A DNA stretch of 64,000 nucleotides from Oceanococcus atlanticus (lineage in GTDB: Bacteria; Pseudomonadota; Gammaproteobacteria; Nevskiales; Oceanococcaceae): the NCBI RefSeq assembly GCF_002088235.1, contig NZ_AQQV01000001.1, forward strand, positions 1,302,001 to 1,366,000. Reading direction: 5' to 3'. The notes under the pieces were generated by a model. It did no database searches. It was not told the origin of the DNA and was given only the letters and a program-made list of their open reading frames with translations. A program made the translations under genes and the position numbers. Below, one piece after another: positions 34,701 to 42,786 of this stretch (positions are counted from its first letter, which is position 1; each line of letters opens with the position of its first letter).

Positions 34701-37619
34701 GACCGTACCTACACAGCCAAAGTTGTCATAGTCATCTCGGGTAACGGTTGTTCTTAAATATTCTTGGTTTCCTCCGCTATTCAACGTGAATTTTTTCGTT
34801 GTTGACCCAGTTGGAACAACCGTATGAACACCATTAATGTATTCAGTCTGGTGACTATGTTCAGTGGATTGAATCGTCACCCAGTTGTTGAAGCGATCCT
34901 TAACCTGCTTTGTGGATAGAACAAGCTGGCCCACCTGCGGATACTGAGTCTCGTATTGATCTACGACGCGAGTTTTCGCAGCAACGTCCTCCGTTGTAAT
35001 CTCCTCAAAGCCCAGAAAGCCGCGGCCTGCCACATGCGCCTTGGCACCTTTATATCGGTAGGTGATCAGATTTTCTGACCCGAGATCGTTTGTCGTCTGA
35101 TAGGACGCTACGACATATGCCGGTCCCGTGACGTCGCTATAGGGGTAAGCCGCGTCACCAAGCTTTTCATACAAATCCGCATTCGTGAGAGGTTGATAGT
35201 TGACTTCAATGCTGGAGCCAAAGCCATTCGTGATGGAGACAAGCAGATCGGGCATACCCCCTTCATTGATATGCGACTGCTCTCGACTGTTGTTCGCGTA
35301 AGCAATGTCTAGCAACCCATCGCCATTCAAATCCGAAAGCGATCCAGCCGTAAAACCGCCACTGAAAAATAGATCCAGTGGCGCCTGATATTCAGACCGC
35401 TCTTCCCATTTACACTGATGAGATCCACATTCCGCGGTACCTCGATTGATCAAAGTACGATTCACAATCCCCGGCCCACTGATGACCGCATCGGGCAGCT
35501 GATCGCCGGAAACGTCTACGAAGAATATTTGACGAGTAACACCGTCATTTGAAAAGACATTCTCCGGTAAGTTGTACGCGGAGGAATACGCATGGTCCCA
35601 ACCCGTCCCAACATTCAATCGAACTCTGTTTTCATAAATCAGGTCATCAAGGCCATCGCCATTTACATCGGCGAAGTCGCCTAGCACTTCATCCCCTTCT
35701 CTGATCAACTCTTGAGGAACGTACTGCGGGGCAGCTTCCCAGCCTTCGCCGGTATTGAAGTAGGCACGTTGAACGGGCAAGGAGCCATCGTACGTATAGG
35801 CCGCAACAAGATCGGGCAACCCGTCTCCGTTGAGCTCCACCAGCCGCGCTAGTTTTTTACGATTAGTTGTCGTTAGCGGATGGGGGGTCTTATAGCCTGG
35901 ATCCTCAGCCCAATAGCAACCTTTCGCTGTGCAGGTGCTCCATGCTCTGTTGAGAAAAGTTGCTCCATCAACGTTGTTGTTATCCAGCACTGAACGAATG
36001 TCATCCGGAAGTCCGTCACCATTAATGTCCTGCAATACTGCTAGGTCAACGTCCTGGCGCACAGCCTCAGATGATTCTGTGGCATCAAACTGAATCAGAT
36101 TGTCATCGAGTCCAGCAAATCCACTCTCGGATCCCATGTAAGCACCAATGAGATTCCCTTGCGCCACAAAATGATCAACATAGCCGTCTGCATCAAGATC
36201 GTGAAGAAAGCCGATTCGGTCAATGCCTGCGAACAATGGCGCAGGACCTGTGAATTCTTTGGGCCCAAATCGCCACCCTGGCAGGTGTGAGATCAACCTG
36301 TCGGTGTCGGAATTTAGCCAATTCCTATTCTCACAATTTGACCCTCTGTCGTTGCAGTGGAATCTCGAGTTTACCCAGTCAGGTAAACCGTCGCCGTTGA
36401 TGTCGACCAACTCAGATGATGATGAGAACAGTTCTGGTGGCTTGCCAAATCCTTCGTGTGCCCCGCCGAAACCAAGCAGCTTATCTGTCCAGCTAAAGGT
36501 CGTAGGTGCAAAGCAAACCTCGGAGCCACCATCTGGCGCACACTCCTCGATTTGTACCAAGCGCGATTTTCGGGTCCCGCTTAACTCGTAGCCAAAGCGA
36601 TAAATTTTCGCGACGGCTCCATTTGATATGGTTTCAATCCGTGAGAGTCGCTTGCGATTCGTCTGGTGGAATACCGAATGCGCAACGTAGCGGTTAACGA
36701 CGTCGGGACGGCTCTCATACTCAAAAACTACTTTGTTATAGGGAACCAATCCAGCCTGAGAGTTACCCGTGTACAAGACCTCTTTCAGCGTGAACTCTCG
36801 CCCCGTTTCTATTGAGCTGTGGTGCTCATAATCAAAGGCAATGTAGTTGCCAACGGAATCGACGATTCGATCAATTGACCAAACAAAATACTTGCTATTG
36901 GGCTCACTCGAGAACGAAGCATCAGAGCTTCCGTACAGCATTTCAAGGCCGGCCTTGGTCTCCACTCGAAACACATTGGATAAGCCGTTTGTCACACTCG
37001 CCAGTTGCGTAATTCGGGCGAACGAGTCGACTTCTGTTCGATATTCGGTACCCGGTTGCCCATAAGAACCGGACACCGCAATGAGGCGCTGGCCATCAAG
37101 GCAAAAGCGATCACCCTCGTCATAGTTAATGCCGCCAGCAACGCCGTCAATCGCGACCGTTTTTGCACACCGACTGATACGAGATATTCCGCCCAAAGAC
37201 CATCCATGACCTAGAACACCGTTACCGTTCAAATTCGAGTATGAAACTGCCAACTGCGGTTCCATACCTGCAGTACCTGGGGGCACGACAATTGGGATGT
37301 TGTAATTTGCAGCCCCCCGCGACGATACAGCGAATGTTCCGCTAACGATCCCGGGATAACCGCTCAGAGGCGCCGCATTTGCTGAAAATGAAGATGCACG
37401 TGCGGCAGAAATTCGCTCATCCAAGATTCCCTGAATGGTCGTTGTTGGATCCGGTAGAACTTCTACTATCTCCTCAATCCCATAGCCCAACAATGAGACT
37501 TTCGAGAGTGATCCAAAGCCGGAAACAGCGCTCTCCGAGTCGTGTGCATCAGCGCCTGCCCAACCAGTTGCACACACGAAAACGGCTGTGCTCACGCACA
37601 ATAAAATACGACGAAACAT
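28740..37619 (-). CDS. Giant secreted SpvB/YD-repeat (Rhs-type) toxin
   Basis: This 2959-residue polymorphic-toxin-like protein has a Sec signal peptide (RRILLCVSTAVFVCATGWAGADA). Domains in order are: an SpvB-type N-terminus (about 60-330, PGTAGMEPQLAVSYSNLNG and GHGWSLGGIS); FG-GAP/VCBS repeats (about 390-760, DINGDGLPD); a TcdB-like middle; YD repeats (about 1000-1650, YDALGR-type units); and an acidic helical insertion (about 1676-2343). A fibronectin-like stretch and a TSP3 motif DLDGDGVPNVVDGCPG (near 2406) follow, then the Rhs core signature DPLLGRFTSPDP near 2586. The region after DPSGHW (from about 2622) is the variable toxin tip, whose end (KPGAFKLF-like PGAFKLFNHIRSDF) faintly recalls DUF4225 tips. 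A small membrane-protein gene overlaps its 3' end. Confidence 0.9.
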   Translation of the reverse strand: MFRRILLCVSTAVFVCATGWAGADAHDSESAVSGFGSLSKVSLLGYGIEEIVEVLPDPTTTIQGILDERISAARASSFSANAAPLSGYPGIVSGTFAVSSRGAANYNIPIVVPPGTAGMEPQLAVSYSNLNGNGVLGHGWSLGGISRISRCAKTVAIDGVAGGINYDEGDRFCLDGQRLIAVSGSYGQPGTEYRTEVDSFARITQLASVTNGLSNVFRVETKAGLEMLYGSSDASFSSEPNSKYFVWSIDRIVDSVGNYIAFDYEHHSSIETGREFTLKEVLYTGNSQAGLVPYNKVVFEYESRPDVVNRYVAHSVFHQTNRKRLSRIETISNGAVAKIYRFGYELSGTRKSRLVQIEECAPDGGSEVCFAPTTFSWTDKLLGFGGAHEGFGKPPELFSSSSELVDINGDGLPDWVNSRFHCNDRGSNCENRNWLNSDTDRLISHLPGWRFGPKEFTGPAPLFAGIDRIGFLHDLDADGYVDHFVAQGNLIGAYMGSESGFAGLDDNLIQFDATESSEAVRQDVDLAVLQDINGDGLPDDIRSVLDNNNVDGATFLNRAWSTCTAKGCYWAEDPGYKTPHPLTTTNRKKLARLVELNGDGLPDLVAAYTYDGSLPVQRAYFNTGEGWEAAPQYVPQELIREGDEVLGDFADVNGDGLDDLIYENRVRLNVGTGWDHAYSSAYNLPENVFSNDGVTRQIFFVDVSGDQLPDAVISGPGIVNRTLINRGTAECGSHQCKWEERSEYQAPLDLFFSGGFTAGSLSDLNGDGLLDIAYANNSREQSHINEGGMPDLLVSITNGFGSSIEVNYQPLTNADLYEKLGDAAYPYSDVTGPAYVVASYQTTNDLGSENLITYRYKGAKAHVAGRGFLGFEEITTEDVAAKTRVVDQYETQYPQVGQLVLSTKQVKDRFNNWVTIQSTEHSHQTEYINGVHTVVPTGSTTKKFTLNSGGNQEYLRTTVTRDDYDNFGCVGTVTTTSQTSDGSFASKVTQNVYENDVANWYLCRLQQARVTHHKSGEPSVTDTTQFSYDAMTGLLTNETIHPLTSKQLSTTFRHDAFGNRISTESQAQGETRSESQVFDDQGRFVESATNALGHTIEMQHESKFGVLIYQSDANDVVTRQTVDPFGRVIAEISPTNSTVITEHNWCDSTCPADGVYMIRTTASDGSESYTVFNKNEREIVSATIGFDGNWIYSETHYDPLGRVEKVSRPYFAGGPKYHSTFEYDVLGRRIREVHPISEDGEIGTVEHAIDGLQVTRTDAEGKTKFTRKNAQGKVVESRDGGSVVSYYAYDARGNLISTTGPTGLTQQISYDQFGYKKALSDPDLGAWSYSYDAFGQLSSQTDAKNQTTTFEYDRLGRVKTRVGPEGTASWTYDNAAYAIGKPTSITAPGYSQVFAYDQHSRPRKITTKHGGQTAVETQTWNAQNKLGIRQVEINGITEWFRYRYNAYGYLVIVRDEGETILWQAIAQDAFGQIEEQRFESGFKTYNHFDRASGRPLSTETRAITSSIIAHSESTTWTAEGHLESRVDPVSGIDEQFGYDGLHRLTSVTLNGSPSLSLDYTNSGNIAYKSDVGTYLYSGGNRIRAVQNESGLQQFDYDENGNMLYGMDALVDWTPFNKPSRISRLYNIESDFDPSTRPIASAYAEPPTGEEARRAAGQNDTHTQYIAEISLNPWVEVLASRPTSIACDTCPGNDELLVPVAIELMVGRASDWSDEILLQSRTMLGFETPLDNLNLEAQAEDVTSGLSDVSGLLGLGSVPATSSNQGSGVGSHFSSILALLIYANAALKKSDGDVGAITAWVGQHFGSEMAGDTDVLLQQRLMPLLSALGQDRPTRAQSDEPVADILAEAVEITVLLYAWAINSVVSLNPSVMEPDEVVPYLVDYLNYLSETMVGNVGIVQALAADLIGDVASDPVNLVVDTFDQAYNQVDALVIDQIESLDPDLLANLVEGISEVIENSTGDFDGIRDALFAFVREQAVEPSLELAIDGYNLAVTLVPSLLESIDELSDPEVLVGIAHEIITPIGEISNPYLELTFDLITQLYYDTPIYDVMLFGATLVLAIIDDPGGSVPADVIVELVYDAYQDALDMGGSSVEVFLNFVQNVLVLASAIQEYIETAADGVMDDVEPMVGAIVSIISDVDPQAIIAGYAEFLLLLYQEVIQEIEGASGQVNEVIAQVAPIVLGYGEAAVNTVEGLVERLGDLEPNEVVAPYQQIIVDILALIGPEIGKAVADAESLVAEIYADTTKTGDEVEEEVERVARELQEVIAEYFAYAMAVLVAISELDPNAEVQELADAVEEFIEQNDPTGDLPDPQQLADTLVALTAVTIDYVGETVATISDDATHQPIVFQVGDLKYGLYNFRVRVKYLATVDTTDGSPVYRYSDPYVGPNTVFVNSSVGRTDPTDLDGDGVPNVVDGCPGTPSGQATTELGCHSSWTNTESFKYGPDRELIERSVSEQVKEGVRSGKVQYLGGVLEVHDFGEPEYHFQIIAGDRRLGTVVRRGAIDREVRFQHQDHLGSVVAITQSGLVVDRFSYDAFGQRRSLDGSRDTDGSLTYFDRYSTEKGYGGHETLGGVGLVHMGGRVYDPLLGRFTSPDPIVQLPLNTQGLNRYSYTLNAPLTYTDPSGHWIPFAIAAAVLITAGEVFDEPLLTNIGIALIPIPGGQLAAVGKGFAAGLITSDGDLRAAVVGGVAAGLSFTVGEVYGDPKFLSSNFAKKVVAHGLIGGQRQAISGGSFRAGFLSGGFTQAASPFVGTGEGGVNVANSFSRISAAAIVGGTASALGGGKFANGAVTGVFIQAFNHEAHRESLRQRAQRLGNFVLDEGGNIVFRTATTIGGAGQVLLGGSLCATVAGCTVGGPLATLGASNIQEGLTGQPGFVRSQATSLIGGSAGNLAVDVVNIGSSGFGLLRPVVQPGAFKLFNHIRSDFVSAFRTATNTGLTAEVGAGTLSAVDTLDRYYGN

Positions 37620-38016
37620 TACAGTCCCCCAAGACCATTACAGATTATCTGTCATTGGGGCTGAACTGATAAATACGCTTTAGACGCGCTTACTCGTAGT
37701 TGAGAGCCGGATCAAATTTGATCGACGGGCTCGACCGACCCAATAAGACAGCCTAGCACTATACACGGATGATTTTTGATGTCTAGCACCATATGCATAG
37801 CTGTATGTTCGCAAGCTGCACCCTCGCCGAAGATCATATGGGCTAAGGAGTTGATAGGGTTCGAGCAAAAAACAATTTAGCGATAGATTATTCATTCTCT
37901 GCTGGCGCTAAGCAGGACGAACTTGTCGAACCGGTGCTCGCGCTCAAAATATCACCTGCAAAGTATTGTTAGCGATGTGTTGGGCAGCGATGAAGCGTGA
38001 CATGCCTAACAGGTGA
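37620..38016. other. Non-coding stretch upstream of the toxin gene
   Basis: No convincing gene is seen. It is A+T-rich and should hold the toxin promoter, but I could not pick a clear -35/-10 pair. Short frames on the minus strand have no coding character. Confidence 0.4.
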
Positions 38017-38145
38017 CTATGGTTCAAAGTTGCGGCCGTGTTTGACCATGGCATTGAGGATAGTGATCAATTTTCTCATGCAGACAACCAGGGTCGGCTG
38101 GGTTGCTTGCCAACGGCGATGACACCAGGTGAAGCCGGAGATGGC
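38017..38145 (-). pseudogene. IS110-family transposase, C-terminal remnant
   Basis: The leftward translation reads GFTWCHRRWQATQPTLVVCM then RKLITILNAMVKHGR and stops at 38017. This is the conserved C-terminal helix of IS110-family transposases (VVCMRKLLTILNAM). Only about 40 residues remain; the RuvC-like catalytic part is absent. Confidence 0.8.
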
Positions 38146-38247
38146 TTTTCATGGACTGAGCGCAGCGAGGTACCGATAGCGAGTACGTGACGTACAGTCA
38201 CGCCCCGTCACCAATCCCCGATGTTGTCAGCTTCTGTAAAAAATAGA

Positions 38248-38295
38248 ATTGTCACTTAAAACTTAGAGTGAACCGTTTATCGATTGGTCCCAGAA
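38248..38295 (+). repeat. 48-nt dispersed repeat, copy 2
   Basis: About 40 of 48 bases match 23990-24037 without gaps. Here it is not attached to a gene end. It lies between the IS110 remnant and umuC, and 38296-38399 holds nothing recognisable. Confidence 0.7.
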
Positions 38296-38399
38296 TTGGG
38301 GTGACGTCACAAGCCAGAACGTCTACCTTTATTGTGTCCCCTTGACGGGGAAGCTTACGGCGGGAAAGTTTTCCGGACGGTGGGTGATCACGATTCGGT

Positions 38400-39692
38400 C
38401 TATCGCGCCAAAAGGAGCTGATTCATGTTCGTCGTGTAGGCCGGCGATAAGCGTGTCTGGTTCATTGACCATGGCCTCGGGCCCGACAGGCGCCCCAGGC
38501 ATATCGATTCGCGACCAAACCGCCGGTTGATGTTATCCATGGCAGTGGATAACTGGTCACCTCGCTTGGCAATGCGGTCATTGGTAAATAATTCCAGCTG
38601 GGCGTTGCCGCGCGGTGACAAACTCATCAGATTCACACCAGCCTTTTTGTACTCGTAGCCGGGCTTGTATAAGTGCTCGAGTGCGCGAACTGCGAACTTT
38701 GCGAGCATGGCCGTATCGTCCATGGCATAGGGCAGTTTCAAGGTAAAGCCGGTTGAGTGCTGCGGCTTGTCCGGTCGGAACACATTGGTGCAAACGAACA
38801 CCTGTAGGGTGCTGGTAAAACTGTTTTGTCGCCGCAGCTTCTCAGCTGCAATCGACACAAAGGCCAGCATGGCCTCTTTGAGTAGCGGTAGTTCGGAAAC
38901 AGCCGCGCCAAAGGATCGGCTTAACCGAATCTGTTGCTTAGCTGGCGGCGAGATTTCAAGCTCTGTACAAACCTCACCGTTGAGTTCTGCCACGATCCTT
39001 TCAGCCACTACACCGAATTGTTGCCGCAGCTGCTTGGGGCGAGATCTCCGCAGATCTGCTGCCGTGCGAATCCCCATCTGCACGAGCCGTCGCTCGGTCC
39101 GAAAGCCGATACCCCATACATCCCCGACAGGGATCTTTGCGAGCAGTGCGCTCTGGTCGATCGCGCTCAGCGTTTCGAGGTTGAAGACGCCAGCATGCTC
39201 GGGCGATTTCTTGGCCACGTAATTCGCCAGCTTCGCTCTGGTTTTGGTGGTGCCAACGCCAACGCAAACAGTAAGGCCTGTCCATTGGCTCACACGCTGA
39301 CGAATTGCGTGAGCATGCTGACGAAGTTCACGGATCCCAGTGAGCTCGAGAAAACTCTCATCAATGCTGTACACCTCTTGGCTGGGCGCCATGTCGCCTA
39401 GAATCGTCATCACGCGGTTGGATATATCCGCGTAGAGGGTGTAGTTCGAGCTGAAAACTGCCGTTTGCCTTTGAACAGTCGGGTCTACCTGATGCCAGGG
39501 TTGAGCCATTTTGATGTTCAGGGCCTTCGCTTCAGCAGAGCGGGCGACGACACACCCATCATTGTTGCTCAGAACAACGACAGGTTTACCTCGCAGTTTC
39601 GGATTGAAGACGGTCTCGCAACTGGCGTAGAAGTTGTTGACGTCAACCAGCGCAATCCGGCGTTCAGAGCTTGCGGCCGATCCCACGCACAA
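38400..39692 (-). CDS. umuC: DNA polymerase V catalytic subunit UmuC
   Basis: This Y-family translesion polymerase of 430 residues (E. coli UmuC has 422) is active with UmuD' during SOS mutagenesis. Catalytic motifs are ALVDVNNFYASCE near the N-terminus, VVVLSNNDGCVVARS, YSIDESFLEL (two catalytic acidic residues) and the thumb helix-hairpin-helix VGDVWGIGFRTERRL. The C-terminal little-finger and DUF4113-like tail are present. The start overlaps umuD by 29 nt, giving a coupled umuDC pair. Confidence 0.95.
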   Translation of the reverse strand: MCVGSAASSERRIALVDVNNFYASCETVFNPKLRGKPVVVLSNNDGCVVARSAEAKALNIKMAQPWHQVDPTVQRQTAVFSSNYTLYADISNRVMTILGDMAPSQEVYSIDESFLELTGIRELRQHAHAIRQRVSQWTGLTVCVGVGTTKTRAKLANYVAKKSPEHAGVFNLETLSAIDQSALLAKIPVGDVWGIGFRTERRLVQMGIRTAADLRRSRPKQLRQQFGVVAERIVAELNGEVCTELEISPPAKQQIRLSRSFGAAVSELPLLKEAMLAFVSIAAEKLRRQNSFTSTLQVFVCTNVFRPDKPQHSTGFTLKLPYAMDDTAMLAKFAVRALEHLYKPGYEYKKAGVNLMSLSPRGNAQLELFTNDRIAKRGDQLSTAMDNINRRFGRESICLGRLSGPRPWSMNQTRLSPAYTTNMNQLLLAR

Positions 39693-40143
39693 TGCCCGTC
39701 ACGACGCCCCAGATGATGTGGTCCTCGTCCTCATCCAAGAACATGGGTTGGTAACGATCAAGCGAGTCGTGGCGGGAGCAAAGCGCCATGCGATTGTTCA
39801 TCTCATCGAGCACCTTTACGTACACAGAGCCCTGAAAAACAGCCACCACCAGATTGCCGCGGCGAGGCTCTTGCGATCGGTCAACCGACGCAATGTCGCC
39901 TGACAATATCCCGAGGTTCTTCAGCGACTCACCCTCAATACGCACAAAAAACGTGGCCGGCGGATTGGTCACCAGCAATTGGTTCAGATCGATGCTGTCT
40001 TCGACAAAATCGGCCGCAGGTGAAGGAAAACCCGCCTGCGGGCGGGGCGAAGAGACCAGTGGAAGGGCTAGCGGTGACGGGTCGACCGCGGCGGGGTTTA
40101 GCCGTGTGCCGTTTGCGGCGGGGTAGAAGTGCGAACTGTCCAT
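39664..40143 (-). CDS. umuD: UmuD-like LexA-family self-cleaving protein
   Basis: This 159-residue S24 peptidase cleaves itself on RecA filaments to form the UmuD' subunit of Pol V. The cleavage site is Ala-Gly in RPQAGFPSPAADF. The catalytic Ser lies in IEGESLKNLGI and the Lys in VYVKVLDE. I chose the ATG at 40143, which gives the usual short N-terminal arm; a longer frame extends to 40278 without coding character. A perfect LexA box overlaps this start codon. umuC follows with overlap. Confidence 0.93.
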   Translation of the reverse strand: MDSSHFYPAANGTRLNPAAVDPSPLALPLVSSPRPQAGFPSPAADFVEDSIDLNQLLVTNPPATFFVRIEGESLKNLGILSGDIASVDRSQEPRRGNLVVAVFQGSVYVKVLDEMNNRMALCSRHDSLDRYQPMFLDEDEDHIIWGVVTGIVRGIGRKL

Positions 40144-40151
40144 AATGACAG
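40136..40151. promoter_or_regulatory. LexA (SOS) box between umuD and the SRAP gene
   Basis: CTGTCCATAATGACAG fits the gammaproteobacterial CTGT-N8-ACAG consensus exactly. It covers the umuD start codon and lies 89 nt before the SRAP gene start on the other strand. Repressor binding here could control both directions. The overlap with the start codon implies a very short umuD leader or leaderless message. Confidence 0.85.
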
Positions 40152-40240
40152 TATTACGCCCGATGTTAGCTTCAGTGCAATAGGCCAGGGCATAAGTGCG
40201 TGATTTACAATCGGTCATACCGTTGCTGCCCCGAGTCACC

Positions 40241-41197
40241 ATGTGCTTTTCCGCGCAAGCGAGTTTCGACCTCGACAAACTAAAACGTGAATACGATGCG
40301 CTGATCGACTATCAGGTATTTGCGGACATCCTGGAGCAGCGGCTGACCAACAACGCGATCAAGATTCCCAAGGCCATGGAAGCGAACTTCCTGGCACCGA
40401 CCACTGCGGTGGAGGAACGGATCGCGAATTCAATCTACCAGTTTCGCAAGGCTGAGTCGGAGCGTTTGGAAGCCGAGCTTTTCAAGCAAACTAAGCGCCT
40501 AGCGGACGCCGAGCGCAAGTTGCAGTGCAAGACAACGAAAGCTGCTCTGGATAGCCAGCGAATCGCCACCAAGAAGATCACGTGGGCGAAGGGCAAGCTA
40601 GCGGATTTGAGACGGGAGAAGGTGGAAGCAAAGGATTCGAGAATTTTTCCCTTCCAGTATGCCGCTGTCATCGTGCGTAAAAGCGGACAGAACTGGATCC
40701 GGCCGATGCGTTATCACTGTCGGCCCTCAGGCAAACCCGCCAGCTACGATCGCCGGTTTGACGGTCTCTACAACGCCAGGCGGGACAATCTGCGCGGTTT
40801 CTGGAAGGGGCAGTTTGGGAATTCCCACGCCCTGATGAGAATCACCGGGTTTTACGAGAATGTCGCACGACATGATTTTGAACGGCGAGCGCTCAAAGAA
40901 GGCGAGAAGCCTGAAAATCTGGTTCTCGCGTTTCACAGTCAAGAGCGTGCCATGACGGTCGCTTGCCTGTGGTCGCACTGGGAACAACCCGACCAGCCAC
41001 CGCTGGACTCCTTTGCTGCAATTACCGACGAGCCGCCGCCGGAGGTATCCGCCACCGGTCATGATCGGTGTGTAATCGTGTTGCGCGATGAAGCGGCATC
41101 GAAGTGGCTTGGGTCCGAGGCCATGGCGCCAGAAGAGATTGATGCCATTCTGGACGACCGCCCGTCTCTCTATTATGAGCACCGAGTAGCCGCGTGA
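40241..41197 (+). CDS. SOS response-associated peptidase family protein (SRAP, HMCES/YedK)
   Basis: SRAP proteins crosslink to abasic sites in single-stranded DNA through Cys2, shielding them from cleavage. The start at 40241 puts the catalytic cysteine at position 2 (MCFSAQASF). The later blocks MRYHCRPSGKP, GFYENVA, LAFHSQERAMTVACLWSHWE and FAAITDEPPPEV fit the family, giving 318 residues against about 220 for E. coli YedK. The extra length is mainly a coiled-coil-like charged insertion at about residues 60-130. It is divergent from umuDC across a LexA box, so SOS induction is likely. Confidence 0.88.
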   Translation: MCFSAQASFDLDKLKREYDALIDYQVFADILEQRLTNNAIKIPKAMEANFLAPTTAVEERIANSIYQFRKAESERLEAELFKQTKRLADAERKLQCKTTKAALDSQRIATKKITWAKGKLADLRREKVEAKDSRIFPFQYAAVIVRKSGQNWIRPMRYHCRPSGKPASYDRRFDGLYNARRDNLRGFWKGQFGNSHALMRITGFYENVARHDFERRALKEGEKPENLVLAFHSQERAMTVACLWSHWEQPDQPPLDSFAAITDEPPPEVSATGHDRCVIVLRDEAASKWLGSEAMAPEEIDAILDDRPSLYYEHRVAA

Positions 41198-41258
41198 TGT
41201 CCGGCTTTCCCCAGCGATTGCGTATCTGGTCAGTAAGTAAAACCGACGGAGCGCATCA

Positions 41259-41519
41259 ATGGGCTACTGGATATTCCAAAATGAGGAAAGCAAGCGGTGC
41301 ATGGCAATTAATGATGATTGTCTAGCTGACGTGGCAATCGGCGACGAGCTAGGGGAGTTGCTGTTCGATGGACCAATGCCGGCGATAATTGCCAAGATGT
41401 ATGTAGTGAATCACGGTGGACGATTGGTTGAAGCAGCCGATCAGGCTTGGGACATAGGGTTAGATTCAGCGATGCCTGCTTCTTCCGAAGATCACATTCC
41501 GGGTGGCCTCCCAACTTAG
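41259..41519 (+). CDS. Small hypothetical protein
   Basis: This is an 86-residue acidic reading frame starting MGYWIFQNEES, 61 nt after the SRAP gene. The N-terminal WIFQNEESKRCMAIND is plausible protein sequence, but no family is recognised and the C-terminus looks low-quality. It may be a degraded remnant. Confidence 0.35.
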   Translation: MGYWIFQNEESKRCMAINDDCLADVAIGDELGELLFDGPMPAIIAKMYVVNHGGRLVEAADQAWDIGLDSAMPASSEDHIPGGLPT

Positions 41520-41836
41520 AGATTTCGGGGGCTGGGATGCCAGGGCGCATTCCGGCGTATCAAGTAAACCGTGGCCTTTGCTCAGTGCGTAAAGTGTGGG
41601 AGCGGCGCGTGTTCAGCTTTGAACCAAAACCAGAAGTCCGGTAGCGCGGTAACCTAAGCGCATATCGCTACAAAGCGGAATTTTCGAACACGCGTTGGTC
41701 ATCGTGCCGTGATTGAATTGTTCGCCTGATTGAAGTTGCCTTGTTGCTGGAGTTAAACAACTCTTGGGGTCGCGGGCTGGCGCGTGAGGGTTCTAGTTCC
41801 ACTTTTTGCTACGGTTGGTATTTGGGGAAATGCTAA
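41520..41836. other. Gene-free stretch before array 2
   Basis: No coding frame with convincing composition is present, and no integrase gene is seen here on either strand. The sequence runs straight into the array 2 leader repeat. Confidence 0.4.
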
Positions 41837-41943
41837 ACCGTGAGACAGAACTGGCACTTACATGTCGAGCTTAGGCGAGACTGAATGAATCTGGCAGGAC
41901 TATTTGTGAGTTGCGGGCTAACTCACGCCAACAAGCGTTATGT
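41837..41943 (+). repeat. Array 2 leader repeat ending in an integron-type core site
   Basis: This is the second copy of the 107-nt leader (see 24101-24207). It keeps the GTGAGTT-GCGGGCT-AACTCAC hairpin and ends GTTATGT at 41937-41943, a weaker core. The first cassette gene of array 2 begins 16 nt later. Confidence 0.75.
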
Positions 41944-41958
41944 GGCTAGGAGAAATGG

Positions 41959-42786
41959 ATGAAGTTCGGGGAACGGATGGGTCTGGTCGAGGTGTCCACC
42001 ACTATCCAAACATCTGGCATGACATCTGCGCTTCGCAACTCTCTGTGGAATGTGCTGGACGTCTGTGTGTGGGGATCCAATGACTTCGATAAGGGTTGGC
42101 AAATTTCCGAAAATCCCTACGTAGACAAATTTAGTACGAACCTATGGTTTCACTTCTTCAAGGAGCGCTTGGACTCACGCTCGAAATATTGTGTTCAGAT
42201 TTTGGATGTACTTCGAGATTGGTTCTTTAGGGGCACCTGGATTGATGTCTATGACTTTGTTGAGTTCGTCATATCCTACGAAGAAGATTCGGAGCTCGAT
42301 GGCCTGATTAATCAAGTTCTAGAGCGTGAACTGGCCGGTTTTCGGTTAATTAATAGGCAATTTGTTCCAATCACCGATGAACTTGAGAAGGAGGCTATTG
42401 AGGCCGCACTTGCACCAGGACCATTCGAGGCAGCGCGGACTCACTTCAGACAAGCCCTCAACCTACTAGCAGATCGAGAAAATCCGGATTTCCGCAATTC
42501 CATCAAAGAGTCCATATCAGCAGTAGAAAGCGTGGCTTGTGAGCTGAGTGGAAAGCCAAAGGCGACGTTGGGTGATGCACTGAAGGTTCTAGAGAAGGAA
42601 GGCCAGCTTCATAGTGCCCTCAAGAGCGGCTTTTCATCCATCTATGGGTACACCAGTGACGCTGATGGAATCAGACACAAATTGCAGGAAGAGACCAAGG
42701 TTGATGCAAATGATGCGAAATACTTTTTGGTTGCATGCACCGCCTTTGTAAATTATCTGAAATCAAAACATGCAGCCGCCACATAA
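41959..42786 (+). CDS. AbiJ-like abortive infection protein (AbiJ_NTD4 plus HEPN)
   Basis: This 275-residue protein begins MKFGERMG and has LRNSLWNVLD, matching the AbiJ N-terminal domain 4 type, where an FSERxG start and LRNxLWN are typical. The C-terminal half (about 150-270) is a HEPN-like helical domain with SIKESISAVESVACELSGK and the DGIRHKL motif, whose R and H could form the RNase active pair. A ribosome site AGGAGA precedes the start. It is the first cassette of array 2, and its stop lies in the left core of the next attC. A toxin or anti-phage RNase role is inferred from the families. Confidence 0.75.
   Translation: MKFGERMGLVEVSTTIQTSGMTSALRNSLWNVLDVCVWGSNDFDKGWQISENPYVDKFSTNLWFHFFKERLDSRSKYCVQILDVLRDWFFRGTWIDVYDFVEFVISYEEDSELDGLINQVLERELAGFRLINRQFVPITDELEKEAIEAALAPGPFEAARTHFRQALNLLADRENPDFRNSIKESISAVESVACELSGKPKATLGDALKVLEKEGQLHSALKSGFSSIYGYTSDADGIRHKLQEETKVDANDAKYFLVACTAFVNYLKSKHAAAT

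Noticed and set aside
41308..41550. 80-residue leftward frame opposite the small gene at 41259
   Set aside because: No ribosome site or family; either frame could be spurious, and the rightward one is slightly better placed.
41520..41943. Integron integrase beside array 2
   Set aside because: No tyrosine recombinase reading frame is present on either strand between the SRAP gene and the first cassette.
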